The notes under the pieces are model-generated. The model ran no database searches. It saw only the letters and a list, made by a program, of their open reading frames with translations, and was not told where the DNA came from. The position numbers and the translations under genes are program-made. DNA of 23,940 nucleotides from a virus, in IMG/VR virus record IMGVR_UViG_3300025781_000074, positions 1 through 23,940 of that record; one strand, 5' to 3'. The number at the start of each line of letters is the position of its first letter. The stretch's first letter is position 1. Below, piece by piece: positions 7,426-14,295 of the stretch.

Positions 7426-7601
7426 TTCTTACCTTTAGCAGCCATCTTTTCCATCTTAGCCACGCCGTACTTTTTGATGCCAGCGGCAGCTGCTACAGCG
7501 GCTGGATTCTTGGCGCCAGACTTCTTAGCCTTCTTTTCAACTGTTTCAAAGCGCTTGCCTGAACCAAGTTTAGCCTTTTTTGCGGCCTTCTTTTCTGCCA
7601 T
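7422..7601 (-). CDS. 59-residue Lys/Ala-rich small phage protein
   Basis: This small gene starts at ATG 7599-7601, inside the end of the preceding gene in another frame. It codes a strongly basic protein: MAEKKAAKKAKLGSGKRFE, then a core with SGAKNPAAVAAAAGIKKYG, ending MEKMAAKGKK. The combination of GSGKRF with a KNPAA-AAAxGxKKYG core is one I recall from small conserved phage proteins encoded near capsid and neck genes. The Lys/Ala composition also resembles histone-H1-like tails. It overlaps the following gene as GTGA. DNA binding or a virion-internal role is possible but unproven. Confidence 0.75.
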   Translation of the reverse strand: MAEKKAAKKAKLGSGKRFETVEKKAKKSGAKNPAAVAAAAGIKKYGVAKMEKMAAKGKK

Positions 7602-7722
7602 TTTTCTTACCTACTTTCTTGGGCAACGTCTTGCCCTTAGGGGTTTCTTTCTGCCATTGTCGTGCCATATCTGGGTGAGTAGCGTACATCCACCCTTTTT
7701 GAGCTTCTGATTTAAACGGCAT
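7570..7722 (-). CDS. 50-residue conserved small phage protein (MPFKSEAQKGWMYA type)
   Basis: The ATG at 7720-7722 overlaps the previous stop (TAATG) and has GGAGG about nine bases upstream. The product begins MPFKSEAQKGWMYATHPDMA and continues RQWQKETPKGKTLPKK with a Lys/Arg/Gly tail. I recognise this as the widespread small phage family with the pattern KSEAQ-x-W-MYAxxPxxAxxWxxETPKG, often encoded in late regions, with no established function. Helix plus basic tail suggests a virion- or nucleic-acid-associated peptide. It is the first of four charged mini-proteins in a row. Confidence 0.85.
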   Translation of the reverse strand: MPFKSEAQKGWMYATHPDMARQWQKETPKGKTLPKKVGKKNGRKEGRKKG

Positions 7723-8339
7723 TAAGGCGTTCCTCCATCAATAACTGTTTCTGAAGGAGGAGGCAGCATAATTGTAGGAGAGGGATAAGGTGGGTAAGTG
7801 TTTGCTGGTGCTTCCCAATTGTCAGGTACATTTGAGGCATAGTCAAGGAACTGAGTTGAGTTGACCATTTCTTCAGGGGCAAGCTGAACACAGTCGACTA
7901 CTACAAGAGCAAACCGCTCACCGATAATTCCGCGTTGCTGGACACCATAAGGACGGAAGATTTCACCCTTCCATAAGATACGGCCACGGTTTTGGATATC
8001 GGGGTTGTTCAATACATTCGAGTCAATCTTCTCAATGTCTCGAGAGTTCAAGGTTAGATGGAGCGTATCTGTGTTGTAGAAACCGCGCTCATCCTGAGGA
8101 ACTTGACCTTGAGAAATGACCGCACGAACAACGGGAAGCTTGTAAGGACCTTTCCATACAAGGCCTGCACTAGCGCTTCCTGTATCGTAAATAGGGTCAA
8201 CGGTAGAGTTCACGCTGTCATACACCCACCACAAGGCATGGGTTCCTACTGGGTTCTTGAGGTCCCAGTCAATGCCGTCTTGGATGGCATCAAATTCGTA
8301 GTCGGCGTCAAAACGACCGCCAGGAGTATACCCGCGCAT
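7722..8339 (-). CDS. Virion structural protein, function not identified
   Basis: The 205-residue product starts MRGYTPGGRFDADYEFD and is beta-rich with many aromatics and loops: NPVGTHALWWVYDSVNS (about 30-46), KLPVVRAVISQGQVPQDERGFY (about 67-88) and LHLTLNSRDIEKI. It ends in a Pro-rich tail (YPPYPSPTIMLPPPSE). The alternation of strands and a central LHLTLN/VVVDCVQLAPEEM pair resembles neck or tail-adapter proteins such as stoppers, but the match is impression only. AGGAG is present, although 12 bases from the ATG. It precedes the mini-protein block with a TAATG overlap and is separated from the GlcNAc-transferase-like gene by about 40 bases containing a hairpin. Confidence 0.65.
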   Translation of the reverse strand: MRGYTPGGRFDADYEFDAIQDGIDWDLKNPVGTHALWWVYDSVNSTVDPIYDTGSASAGLVWKGPYKLPVVRAVISQGQVPQDERGFYNTDTLHLTLNSRDIEKIDSNVLNNPDIQNRGRILWKGEIFRPYGVQQRGIIGERFALVVVDCVQLAPEEMVNSTQFLDYASNVPDNWEAPANTYPPYPSPTIMLPPPSETVIDGGTP

Positions 8340-8375
8340 ATAAGTATTATCTCCTACTTAAAAGCGGTTGTAAGG

Positions 8376-8398
8376 CCTTCCTAACGGTTGTAGGAAGG
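8376..8398 (-). terminator. Eight-base-pair hairpin spanning the stop of the GlcNAc-transferase-like gene
   Basis: CCTTCCTA at 8376-8383 is perfectly complementary to TAGGAAGG at 8391-8398 with a seven-base loop. In the leftward transcript the stem encloses the TAG stop of the gene and is followed by a weak U-containing stretch (CUUUUAAG further on). It may be a partial terminator or an RNA-protecting stem. The word CGGTTGTA also repeats on each side. Confidence 0.4.
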
Positions 8399-9364
8399 AG
8401 GGATGTAGCCTTCCAGGTAGGGCCCGTACACAGGATGGGTTTTGGTGTACTTGAAGAACCTGTCGACCGCACTTTTATTCCTAGGGTCCTTGATAAAGGC
8501 TAAGTATGAGTCTCTAATCTCCTGAATGTATCCTTCTACAGAAAGCCCTTTGGGGTTTGCTCCGCTTACTCTGAAGCTGTAAGAGGAAAAGTTGTTGTTT
8601 ACATTATTGTGAAATAGGTGCGCTAGAGGAACGACTTTATTTGGGAACACCAGAGAAAATCCTGATTCCAACAGGTTCATGGTTTGAATCAGCTCTTCTT
8701 CCCAGAACACCACTGTCTCAGGAAGTCCGTGGTTTTCATAAAAATGCTTGTTAGAAAACATGAACTGGGCGTTAGCTTTTACACAAGGTACGTACAGCGC
8801 ATCGCATTTAAACTGACCCGTTACCAAATTAAAGTCACGCCAGCTAGGGAATCCTCCTTGAAACCTAAACTCGCACACAAAGAATGGGTACTTAGCAAGC
8901 TTGCTTTCCCCAAAATACCCTCTAGTGTTAGAGTCGTCATGTTCATAGGACGGCAAATAAGCGGTCAATATGGTTTTCTCGTTGCCTGTTTCCTTTAATG
9001 CATCCTTGTACATGTCCACAAGAATGACGTCCCAATCTTTCTCAAACTTTGTATGAGAGTCAATTTGAAGTATGTAGTCTTGGTTGGAGTATTCAGCCAG
9101 CGCGGAGTTTCTTCCAAATCCTATGGTAGGGATATACTCTCCTACTCGGTACCTTTTTATTGACACCTGAGAGTTATCGGCAAGAGGAAGAACCTGCTCG
9201 TTAAAGAACTTATCGTGGTCAGGGGTTTCCCATTTCCCCATTACATCCATAAAGACAACATTAATAAATACTTCTTTAGGGTTTCGTGCCATCGACAGCG
9301 CTTCTGTAATCGTGTAAGGAAGCTGGTTATCGTAAAAGCTTGGCACAGCGACGTAGATAGACAT
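8381..9364 (-). CDS. GlcNAc-transferase-like glycosyltransferase (GT60 / Skp1-GlcNAcT type)
   Basis: The 327-residue enzyme begins MSIYVAVPSFYDNQLPYTI, the opening typical of the GlcNAc (PF11397-type) family, whose members transfer GlcNAc from UDP-GlcNAc to hydroxyl groups on proteins. The metal-binding acid motif is QIDSHTKFEKDWD, with DSH at about 102-104. FWEEE at about 220-224 fits the downstream acceptor/catalytic segment, and His 249 and His 252 (LAHLFHN) fit the third metal-ligand region. The protein is soluble, with no signal peptide or membrane span. The ATG overlaps the stop of the 51-residue gene (TAATG). Its place among virion genes suggests a protein acceptor, perhaps the fibres; host surface sugars are the alternative. 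Confidence 0.78.
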   Translation of the reverse strand: MSIYVAVPSFYDNQLPYTITEALSMARNPKEVFINVVFMDVMGKWETPDHDKFFNEQVLPLADNSQVSIKRYRVGEYIPTIGFGRNSALAEYSNQDYILQIDSHTKFEKDWDVILVDMYKDALKETGNEKTILTAYLPSYEHDDSNTRGYFGESKLAKYPFFVCEFRFQGGFPSWRDFNLVTGQFKCDALYVPCVKANAQFMFSNKHFYENHGLPETVVFWEEELIQTMNLLESGFSLVFPNKVVPLAHLFHNNVNNNFSSYSFRVSGANPKGLSVEGYIQEIRDSYLAFIKDPRNKSAVDRFFKYTKTHPVYGPYLEGYIPPSYNR

Positions 9365-9519
9365 TACATCTCTGCTTCAGTAAAAGTCGGGTTGCTGAGG
9401 AACAGTGCTGCCAATCTAGGAGTAGATACTTGAAACGTCTCTATAACGCGACCATCTACAACTATGTTTAAAAGAATTGACGGTTGTACAGTTTCAGGTT
9501 CTTTTTTCTTTTTCCACAT
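9364..9519 (-). CDS. 51-residue protein coupled to the GlcNAc-transferase-like gene
   Basis: The ATG at 9517-9519 overlaps the preceding stop, and its own TAA overlaps the next ATG, so the gene is locked between two neighbours by TAATG strings; AAGGA lies eight bases upstream. The product starts MWKKKKEPETVQPSILLNI and continues VVDGRVIETFQVSTPRLAALF, a basic head followed by strand-strand-helix. No family is recognised. The tight coupling suggests a partner of the enzyme encoded next or of the protein encoded before it. Confidence 0.75.
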   Translation of the reverse strand: MWKKKKEPETVQPSILLNIVVDGRVIETFQVSTPRLAALFLSNPTFTEAEM

Positions 9520-10199
9520 TATGAGTAGTCCTTAATCCTTCTCCATAGCTTTTTGTACACTCCGTCGCCAGCTCTAGTTTTCTCGGATTGTTGAACAACC
9601 TTTTCGCTAGCTGTCCAGTCTTGAGCATAAATCCATGTATCACGCTTAATAGGGATTATTTGTGCGTACGGCGTACCTGCGGGTATCACACCAGTAAACC
9701 CTGATTTAATAAAGAACGGGATGTTGCCCCAAGCGCTATACTCATCAGTATCTACAATCGCTGACATCGTAGTAAAAGGAAGCTCAAATCTATTGAGCGG
9801 ATGCACTACTAAGCTGCTATATCCCTTTGGTGTTTTCCACCCCCACTGACCAGACCACACTAAGTGGTTGTTCTCATGTCCTGCGGGTCGAGGCATCGTA
9901 CTTCCTGATACGCCTTTTCTCTCGCCAACTATTCCGTAATCAGACTCCCATTCCAATTTAAGGGCACCATCTTCAGCGTAGGAAACGTAGATGTCCTCTG
10001 GAGTAACCAACATATAGCCAGCAAGTAGCCCGTCAAGAAAAGGGGCACATGTCTTTAAACCCGAAAACTGTTCTCCATGAGGAGAGGAGTAGTAGCGTTC
10101 TGCTTTTGTATACCATTCAGGTATTTGAGTTTTGCTAGGAGTCGGAGATTTAAGACCAGGGTTTAAACCTGGCATAGGGATAAACTTTACAAGCTTCAT
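9519..10199 (-). CDS. Conserved protein resembling DUF6065, cupin-like pattern
   Basis: The 226-residue product has a Pro-rich start and IPEWYTKAERYY, then CAPFLDGLLAGYMLVTPEDI (about 51-70), WGWKTPKGYSSLVVHPLNR (about 119-137), LPFTTMSAIVDTDEY (about 140-154) and FFIKSGFTGVIPAGTPYAQIIPIKRDTW. This order of motifs, a threshold-like strand with P-x-GYSxxVxxPxNR, an I-V-D-T-D turn and an IPxGTPxxQIIPIKR strand, is what I recall of DUF6065-like and related phage-borne proteins with a double-stranded beta-helix shape. A cupin or oxygenase fold is possible, but no clear HxD...H iron triad is seen, so no reaction is assigned. AAGGAG precedes the ATG. Confidence 0.6.
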   Translation of the reverse strand: MKLVKFIPMPGLNPGLKSPTPSKTQIPEWYTKAERYYSSPHGEQFSGLKTCAPFLDGLLAGYMLVTPEDIYVSYAEDGALKLEWESDYGIVGERKGVSGSTMPRPAGHENNHLVWSGQWGWKTPKGYSSLVVHPLNRFELPFTTMSAIVDTDEYSAWGNIPFFIKSGFTGVIPAGTPYAQIIPIKRDTWIYAQDWTASEKVVQQSEKTRAGDGVYKKLWRRIKDYS

Positions 10200-10224
10200 G
10201 TAGTGCTCCTTATATTACGGCGCT

Positions 10225-11982
10225 CTACCCTGTTACTTGTGCGGAAAACGCTCCAGTAGTGTTCCCTTGATTTTGCGCCGACTTCGTAAGAATAATACCA
10301 TGAAGGTTACCTACAGGAGTTACGCTGGTCGCTGAAGCAGTTCCTACCGAGGTAGTAAGCGCATTATCGCTATAGGCATTAGCCGTTACGGTACTACCAG
10401 TAACCACGACACCGATGGCTTTTGCAATAGCGGTAAGCGCCGTAGATGCCACAGAAGTCACTGTTCCAGCTACTGAACGGTACAGGTTAATATAATAAGC
10501 AGTCACTGCTGCAGAATTAGGTGCGTTATCGTACGCAGTAGCAGAGTAACTATAGCTGTAGTACGTAGTATTTCCCCCGCCTTGCGCTTGCCGAGAACCC
10601 GTAGCAGTTCCATAGTGGTAGTAGTAGGAGCCGTCTCCTCTAGGACCTTGAGGCGTAGCGACAACGTAGGTGTAATACTGTGTGTAGTAATACGTTGGGT
10701 GGTAAGCAGAGCCTGTTCCCGATGCCGTGTAATTATACGTATACGCATACGTGTAGGAGTCGTTTTCAAGTCCCACAGCCGCCCACCAGTTATTAGAGTC
10801 TTGAATCATAAACGCAACGCCAGTACCTAACGAAGAGTTCTTAGTGGATACGGTAACGAGAGGGCTTTTAAGGTCTACCGCAGCTATCGAAGCGCTGGTA
10901 GCGCTCACCGTATCATCCGACTGCGCTACTCCGTTATTTGCGTACCAGATTCCCTTAATGGCTTGCCATAAAGTTCCTGACGAGGTAGTTCCTAAAGAGC
11001 CAGAAGTAGTTCTATTAAAGTCATCTGTAACAATAGGAATAGGAGCTACGGAGTTAGATGCAGCAGAGGCCGCAGATGAGCCGTTGGCGTTTATCGCCGT
11101 AACAGCAAAGGTGTAGAACACACTTGGCAAAAAGTTTCCAGTAACTGTGAGTGGGCTAGAGGAGCCCGATACAGTAAGGGGAATACTAGGGGAGCTTGTT
11201 ACCGTGTAAGAGGTTATTGACGAACCTCCAGTAGCCCCTGGTGTAAAAGGAATAGAAACTGTCGTAGAGTTTGTAACGGTTACAGTGCCAATAACTGGGG
11301 CATCAGGAACGGTTTTTATTGCTACAGATGATGATGCGGAAGAGGCGTTTGATGTTCCGTTGTCGTTTGTAGCCGTTACTGTAAAAGCATAAGAAGTATT
11401 TGAGTTTAACCCTGTAACCGTAACAGGGGAGTTTCCTGTTGCAGTAATGCCGCCAGGACTAGATGTTACCGTGTACTGTGTTATTGCTTTTCCACCAGAA
11501 GCAGGAGAGGTAAAAGAAACTGTAGCCCGTCCATTATTAAATCCAGAGCCTGAGTTTACTGCGATAGCAGAGGTTATTGTTGGAGAGTCAGGCACAGATG
11601 TGGGGGTTACAGAGGTAGTTGTAAAAGGCGATGATGAGCCTGCTCCACTTGTACCCCGAACGGAAAATGTGTAGGAAGTACCTGGAGTAAGTCCAGTAGC
11701 GATAAGTGGATTTTGCGAACTACTTGATGTAATACTGTCTGGGGTAGAAGTGGCGGTAAACCCTGTAGCAGTTCCTCCAGTGGTAGCTACGTTAATTGGA
11801 ATGGATACAGCAGCGCTATTAAACGGCCTATTTGTTCCAATATCCGTAGGAGTTCCTACCGAGAGTAAGTCAGGGACATCAGGTATCTTTACTGAGGGAC
11901 GGCTTATCTGGCCTTTTTGATACTGCTTATCTGAAGACGTTCTAGCAGAGGCAGACTCTTCGCTGACGTGTCTAGGACCCAT
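10225..11982 (-). CDS. Tail fibre-like protein: three fibronectin III domains plus lectin-like C-terminal domain
   Basis: After a charged 30-residue start, three FN3 repeats follow at about 33-130, 131-225 and 226-315. Each carries the landmarks SYTFSV / SYAFTVTATNDNG / FYTFAVTAINANG near its end and VPD-type linkers (VPDSPTI, VPDAPVI). FN3 domains in phage virions bind cell-surface sugars weakly. Residues about 316-585 start DDFNRTTSGSLG and look like a laminin-G/concanavalin-type beta sandwich. This is interrupted at about 405-480 by an extraordinary Tyr-rich insert (YTYAYTYNYT, YYYTQYYTY, YYYHYG). No signal peptide or catalytic motif is seen. AAGGGG lies before the ATG. It is most likely an adsorption protein on the virion surface. 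Confidence 0.85.
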   Translation of the reverse strand: MGPRHVSEESASARTSSDKQYQKGQISRPSVKIPDVPDLLSVGTPTDIGTNRPFNSAAVSIPINVATTGGTATGFTATSTPDSITSSSSQNPLIATGLTPGTSYTFSVRGTSGAGSSSPFTTTSVTPTSVPDSPTITSAIAVNSGSGFNNGRATVSFTSPASGGKAITQYTVTSSPGGITATGNSPVTVTGLNSNTSYAFTVTATNDNGTSNASSASSSVAIKTVPDAPVIGTVTVTNSTTVSIPFTPGATGGSSITSYTVTSSPSIPLTVSGSSSPLTVTGNFLPSVFYTFAVTAINANGSSAASAASNSVAPIPIVTDDFNRTTSGSLGTTSSGTLWQAIKGIWYANNGVAQSDDTVSATSASIAAVDLKSPLVTVSTKNSSLGTGVAFMIQDSNNWWAAVGLENDSYTYAYTYNYTASGTGSAYHPTYYYTQYYTYVVATPQGPRGDGSYYYHYGTATGSRQAQGGGNTTYYSYSYSATAYDNAPNSAAVTAYYINLYRSVAGTVTSVASTALTAIAKAIGVVVTGSTVTANAYSDNALTTSVGTASATSVTPVGNLHGIILTKSAQNQGNTTGAFSAQVTG

Positions 11983-11991
11983 GTGAACCCC

Positions 11992-12333
11992 TTAAGCGCT
12001 GATGTCGCCGTATAGTACCCAAGCATCTGTAGAGACTTGAATAAGCTCTGCTCGAGAATATTGGGCGCGAGTTTTTAATCCAGGTGTTCCATTGATAGTA
12101 ACTCCAGAAGCGCCTGCAAAAGTTACTTGCCCAGCGCCGTACTGAATAACAGACACTTTACTACCGACAGGAATTCCTGCCACAGAGTACAAGGGAACGG
12201 TAATAGTGTTTGAGCTGCTGCTCGTCGCCAAGATAACCTTAGAAGCATCTGTTGATGCTAAGGTGTATGAGGAAGATTGCGAGTTAATCGCGCTTGGTTG
12301 CCCGATGAGTCCGCTAACGTTGGAGACAGACAT
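11992..12333 (-). CDS. Stand-alone copy of the fibre C-terminal module (113 aa)
   Basis: The product is a beta-rich module: SYTLASTDASKVILATS, then TITVPLYSVAGIPVGSKVSVIQYG, GQVTFAGASGVTIN, ending LIQVSTDAWVLYGDISA. The same order and the same WVxxGDIS ending occur at the C-terminus of the long collagen-like fibre encoded at 16607-18940 ([30 protein letters not shown]), so the two are paralogous modules. This pattern is common at the tips of phage fibres. The start overlaps the preceding stop (TAATG). It probably serves as a small tip or decoration protein. Confidence 0.75.
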   Translation of the reverse strand: MSVSNVSGLIGQPSAINSQSSSYTLASTDASKVILATSSSSNTITVPLYSVAGIPVGSKVSVIQYGAGQVTFAGASGVTINGTPGLKTRAQYSRAELIQVSTDAWVLYGDISA

Positions 12334-12668
12334 TAAGCGAGCTCACTTCCAAAGGCGCTAAATGACATGGTTGAGCTAGAGCCATAGACCTGAATTTTAT
12401 CGCCAGAAGCTAGCGTTAGTCCAAGAGTCAGAACTGTAGAGTCAGAACCAGCAACAGTTGCGCCGTAGATAATCCAGTGCTTAGCAGCAGTAGAGCTGTC
12501 TGCAGACGGGCGGACGGCAATGCGGTAGGTAGCTGGGGTCGAAGCTTGATTACAGACGGTGACTGTGGAGACAATCGCCTGAGCGCCTGCGGTATATAGG
12601 GTGCCTTCTGTAGTTGCCCCAAGGGTAGCTGTTGCTACTTGACCCAAGACCTTATATGTGGTTGCCAT
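12333..12668 (-). CDS. Small virion protein of the ATTYKVLGQ type
   Basis: The 111-residue product begins MATTYKVLGQ and continues LYTAGAQAIVSTVTVCNQ, PATYRIAVRPSADSS, KHWIIYGATVAG and ends DKIQVYGSSSTMSFSAFG. I recognise the pattern KVLGQ ... LYxxxxxxxVSTxxVCN ... YRIAV ... DxIxVxSS...SFxxFG from many marine and freshwater phages, where it is annotated as a structural or tail protein of unknown role. It is a compact beta sandwich without Cys pairs or catalytic residues. AAGGAG lies five bases before the ATG. Decoration or fibre-tip accessory is the likely role. Confidence 0.8.
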   Translation of the reverse strand: MATTYKVLGQVATATLGATTEGTLYTAGAQAIVSTVTVCNQASTPATYRIAVRPSADSSTAAKHWIIYGATVAGSDSTVLTLGLTLASGDKIQVYGSSSTMSFSAFGSELA

Positions 12669-12724
12669 TGATACTCCTTAAATGCGGTAGTTAATTATCT
12701 CCATATGGCGCCTTTTTTGTGCGC

Positions 12725-13288
12725 TTAACTAATCTTGCTGAGGTTGTTTTCTACCGCTGTCTTATACATAGGGGCAAGGTCTTTTTCTAAAAGAGCATTA
12801 AAGAGCTGGATAGACTCGTCCTTGCGCCCAACCCACCATGCGGCAACGGCCTTCTGGAAAGTCAAAACGTACGGGTCTATGTACCCTAGGGTAAGAGGCA
12901 AAGGGCCAAGTTCTTGGGTAGAAAAATATAGACCAACCTCAGCTGCTGTGTAGGACTCTTGCCATTTTTTATTGCGCTCGTAGTATTGCGCCAACACAAA
13001 CCACGCTTCTGGACGGTTAGGTAGGTAGGCAATAGCCTTGTCTATTAGGTTCTTTACTGTATTGGTGCGATTTTTTTGGCGCTCAAAACAGTTAGAGGAT
13101 TCTAACAAGGCTGCGTAGACAAGCTCTGGGGTTGAATAGTAGCCGTACTCAGCAGTACGTAGGTAAAAGGATACGGCGCTCGCAGTCTGCCCAATCTTCT
13201 CGTACTCAACTGCAGTCATAAAGCTAAGAGCAGGATTAAATGGGTCGTTGGAAATGTCGACAATTAGCTTGTTAATAGCCTCATACAT
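12725..13288 (-). CDS. TPR (tetratricopeptide) protein of the glycan cassette
   Basis: I place the start at ATG 13286-13288 (MYEAINKL) because a perfect AGGAGG lies six bases upstream; the longer frame from 13312 has no such site. The 187-residue product is all helical, with TPR-like pairs: FNPALSFMTAVEYEKIGQTASAVSFYLRTAEYG, then PELVYAALLESSNCFERQ, then RPEAWFVLAQYYERNKKWQESYTAAEVGLYF, and a last pair ending in ALLEKDLAP. TPR arrays bind peptides. Next to a glycosyltransferase and a GH130-like gene, which it overlaps by 8 bases, it may present acceptors or scaffold the enzymes. A pure structural role is the alternative. Confidence 0.75.
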   Translation of the reverse strand: MYEAINKLIVDISNDPFNPALSFMTAVEYEKIGQTASAVSFYLRTAEYGYYSTPELVYAALLESSNCFERQKNRTNTVKNLIDKAIAYLPNRPEAWFVLAQYYERNKKWQESYTAAEVGLYFSTQELGPLPLTLGYIDPYVLTFQKAVAAWWVGRKDESIQLFNALLEKDLAPMYKTAVENNLSKIS

Positions 13289-14279
13289 TGAGGGCCTCCT
13301 CGACGAGTTCATCTACCACTGTAGCTGGGACCTCTAATACAAAGGCAGCGTTATCAACAAAACCAAAACTAATAATAAGAGAACCGTCATGTACTGCTGC
13401 TCCTGCCGCGAATTCAATTTGACCATCTAAGAATGACCATGACTGTGGAGATACCCCAATCAAGTTAAGCTCAGAATCCCACACACATAAACGATGGCGG
13501 TAAGTGCCATTTTTTTGCCCCAAGTAATTCTTAAAGAGGACTACCTCATGGGTAATAGCAATATAGTTATTGCCCCACTTGACGAGCTGGCTACCGCCAC
13601 GTTGGTCAGCGTTGACTACTTTACCTGGGGTTACTTGCACCTGGGTGCACTTCTCTTCATTAGGGTAGGCTTGAACAACCTCAGTAGGAGAGGTCCACTT
13701 GATGTACTGGTAGTCCTTATCAAGGATAGGCATCCAGTTCTTCTCGCAGTAAGAATCTGGATTAACGGGGGCAGGTATGCGAGTGCGCAAAATTTCTTTC
13801 GCTGTCCATGCGCCCTTATCAATCTCTAGTTCAGAAAGCTCCATACGCCCTTGACCATTAGTGGTGGTGTCTCGGCGCACACCAGTTCCGTAATACTTGC
13901 CGTCCCACTTTACGAGTCGAGCATCTTCTAGACCAACAAATGTCCAGATAGGTTGAACATCTAAAAGAGTGGTGTCGATAAGGGTGTAGTTAATAACGTT
14001 GTAGTCTTTATCCAAACGGCAGAAATAGTTCGCCGTTACTAAGCGTTGGTCTTCTTCTGGATGCAAATAAGAAAGCGGGCCCCATATGCTAGGAAACCGT
14101 TGGTCGTTCTCAGCATGGTAAAGGGTGTAGTTGATGTGGCGCAAGATACAGAGTATGTCCCCATCGTCGTCTATAAAGATAGAGGGGTTCATTAGCCCTG
14201 TTCCCTGAGTAACCTCAGCAGGAATAATAAGCGGCTTTAATTTACCGCCTGCTTGTACCGATTTTTGCACCAAGTTCAT
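13281..14279 (-). CDS. GH130-like five-bladed beta-propeller protein
   Basis: The 332-residue protein shows the pattern of GH130 (beta-mannoside phosphorylase/hydrolase) relatives: NPSIFIDDDGDILCILRHINY (about 31-51), VGLEDARLVKWDGKYYGTG (about 115-133), EKNWMPI (about 179-185), RGGSQLVKWGNNYIAITHE (about 227-245) and FAAGAAVHDGSLIISFG near the end. In the true enzymes these segments line the sugar pocket and supply acid and phosphate-binding residues. The GxEDxRL and RGGSxL elements are present, but whether all catalytic residues survive cannot be judged by eye. No signal peptide is seen. It lies between the glycosyltransferase and TPR genes. It could trim, phosphorolyse or only bind mannose-type glycans. 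Confidence 0.68.
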   Translation of the reverse strand: MNLVQKSVQAGGKLKPLIIPAEVTQGTGLMNPSIFIDDDGDILCILRHINYTLYHAENDQRFPSIWGPLSYLHPEEDQRLVTANYFCRLDKDYNVINYTLIDTTLLDVQPIWTFVGLEDARLVKWDGKYYGTGVRRDTTTNGQGRMELSELEIDKGAWTAKEILRTRIPAPVNPDSYCEKNWMPILDKDYQYIKWTSPTEVVQAYPNEEKCTQVQVTPGKVVNADQRGGSQLVKWGNNYIAITHEVVLFKNYLGQKNGTYRHRLCVWDSELNLIGVSPQSWSFLDGQIEFAAGAAVHDGSLIISFGFVDNAAFVLEVPATVVDELVEEALNV

Positions 14280-14295
14280 GGGTTAAGTGTAGCGG

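Noticed and set aside
8365-8393. Short direct repeat CGGTTGTA as an attachment site
   Set aside because: Eight bases, one copy inside the loop of a hairpin, no integrase in the window; likely chance or part of the hairpin.
11447-11674. Plus-strand frame over the FN3 gene
   Set aside because: Antisense shadow of the FN3 repeats without a ribosome binding site; every supported gene is on the minus strand.
12669-12724. Possible terminator between the TPR gene and the next small gene
   Set aside because: No stable stem followed by a U-run is present; the stretch mainly carries the AAGGAG site of the next gene.
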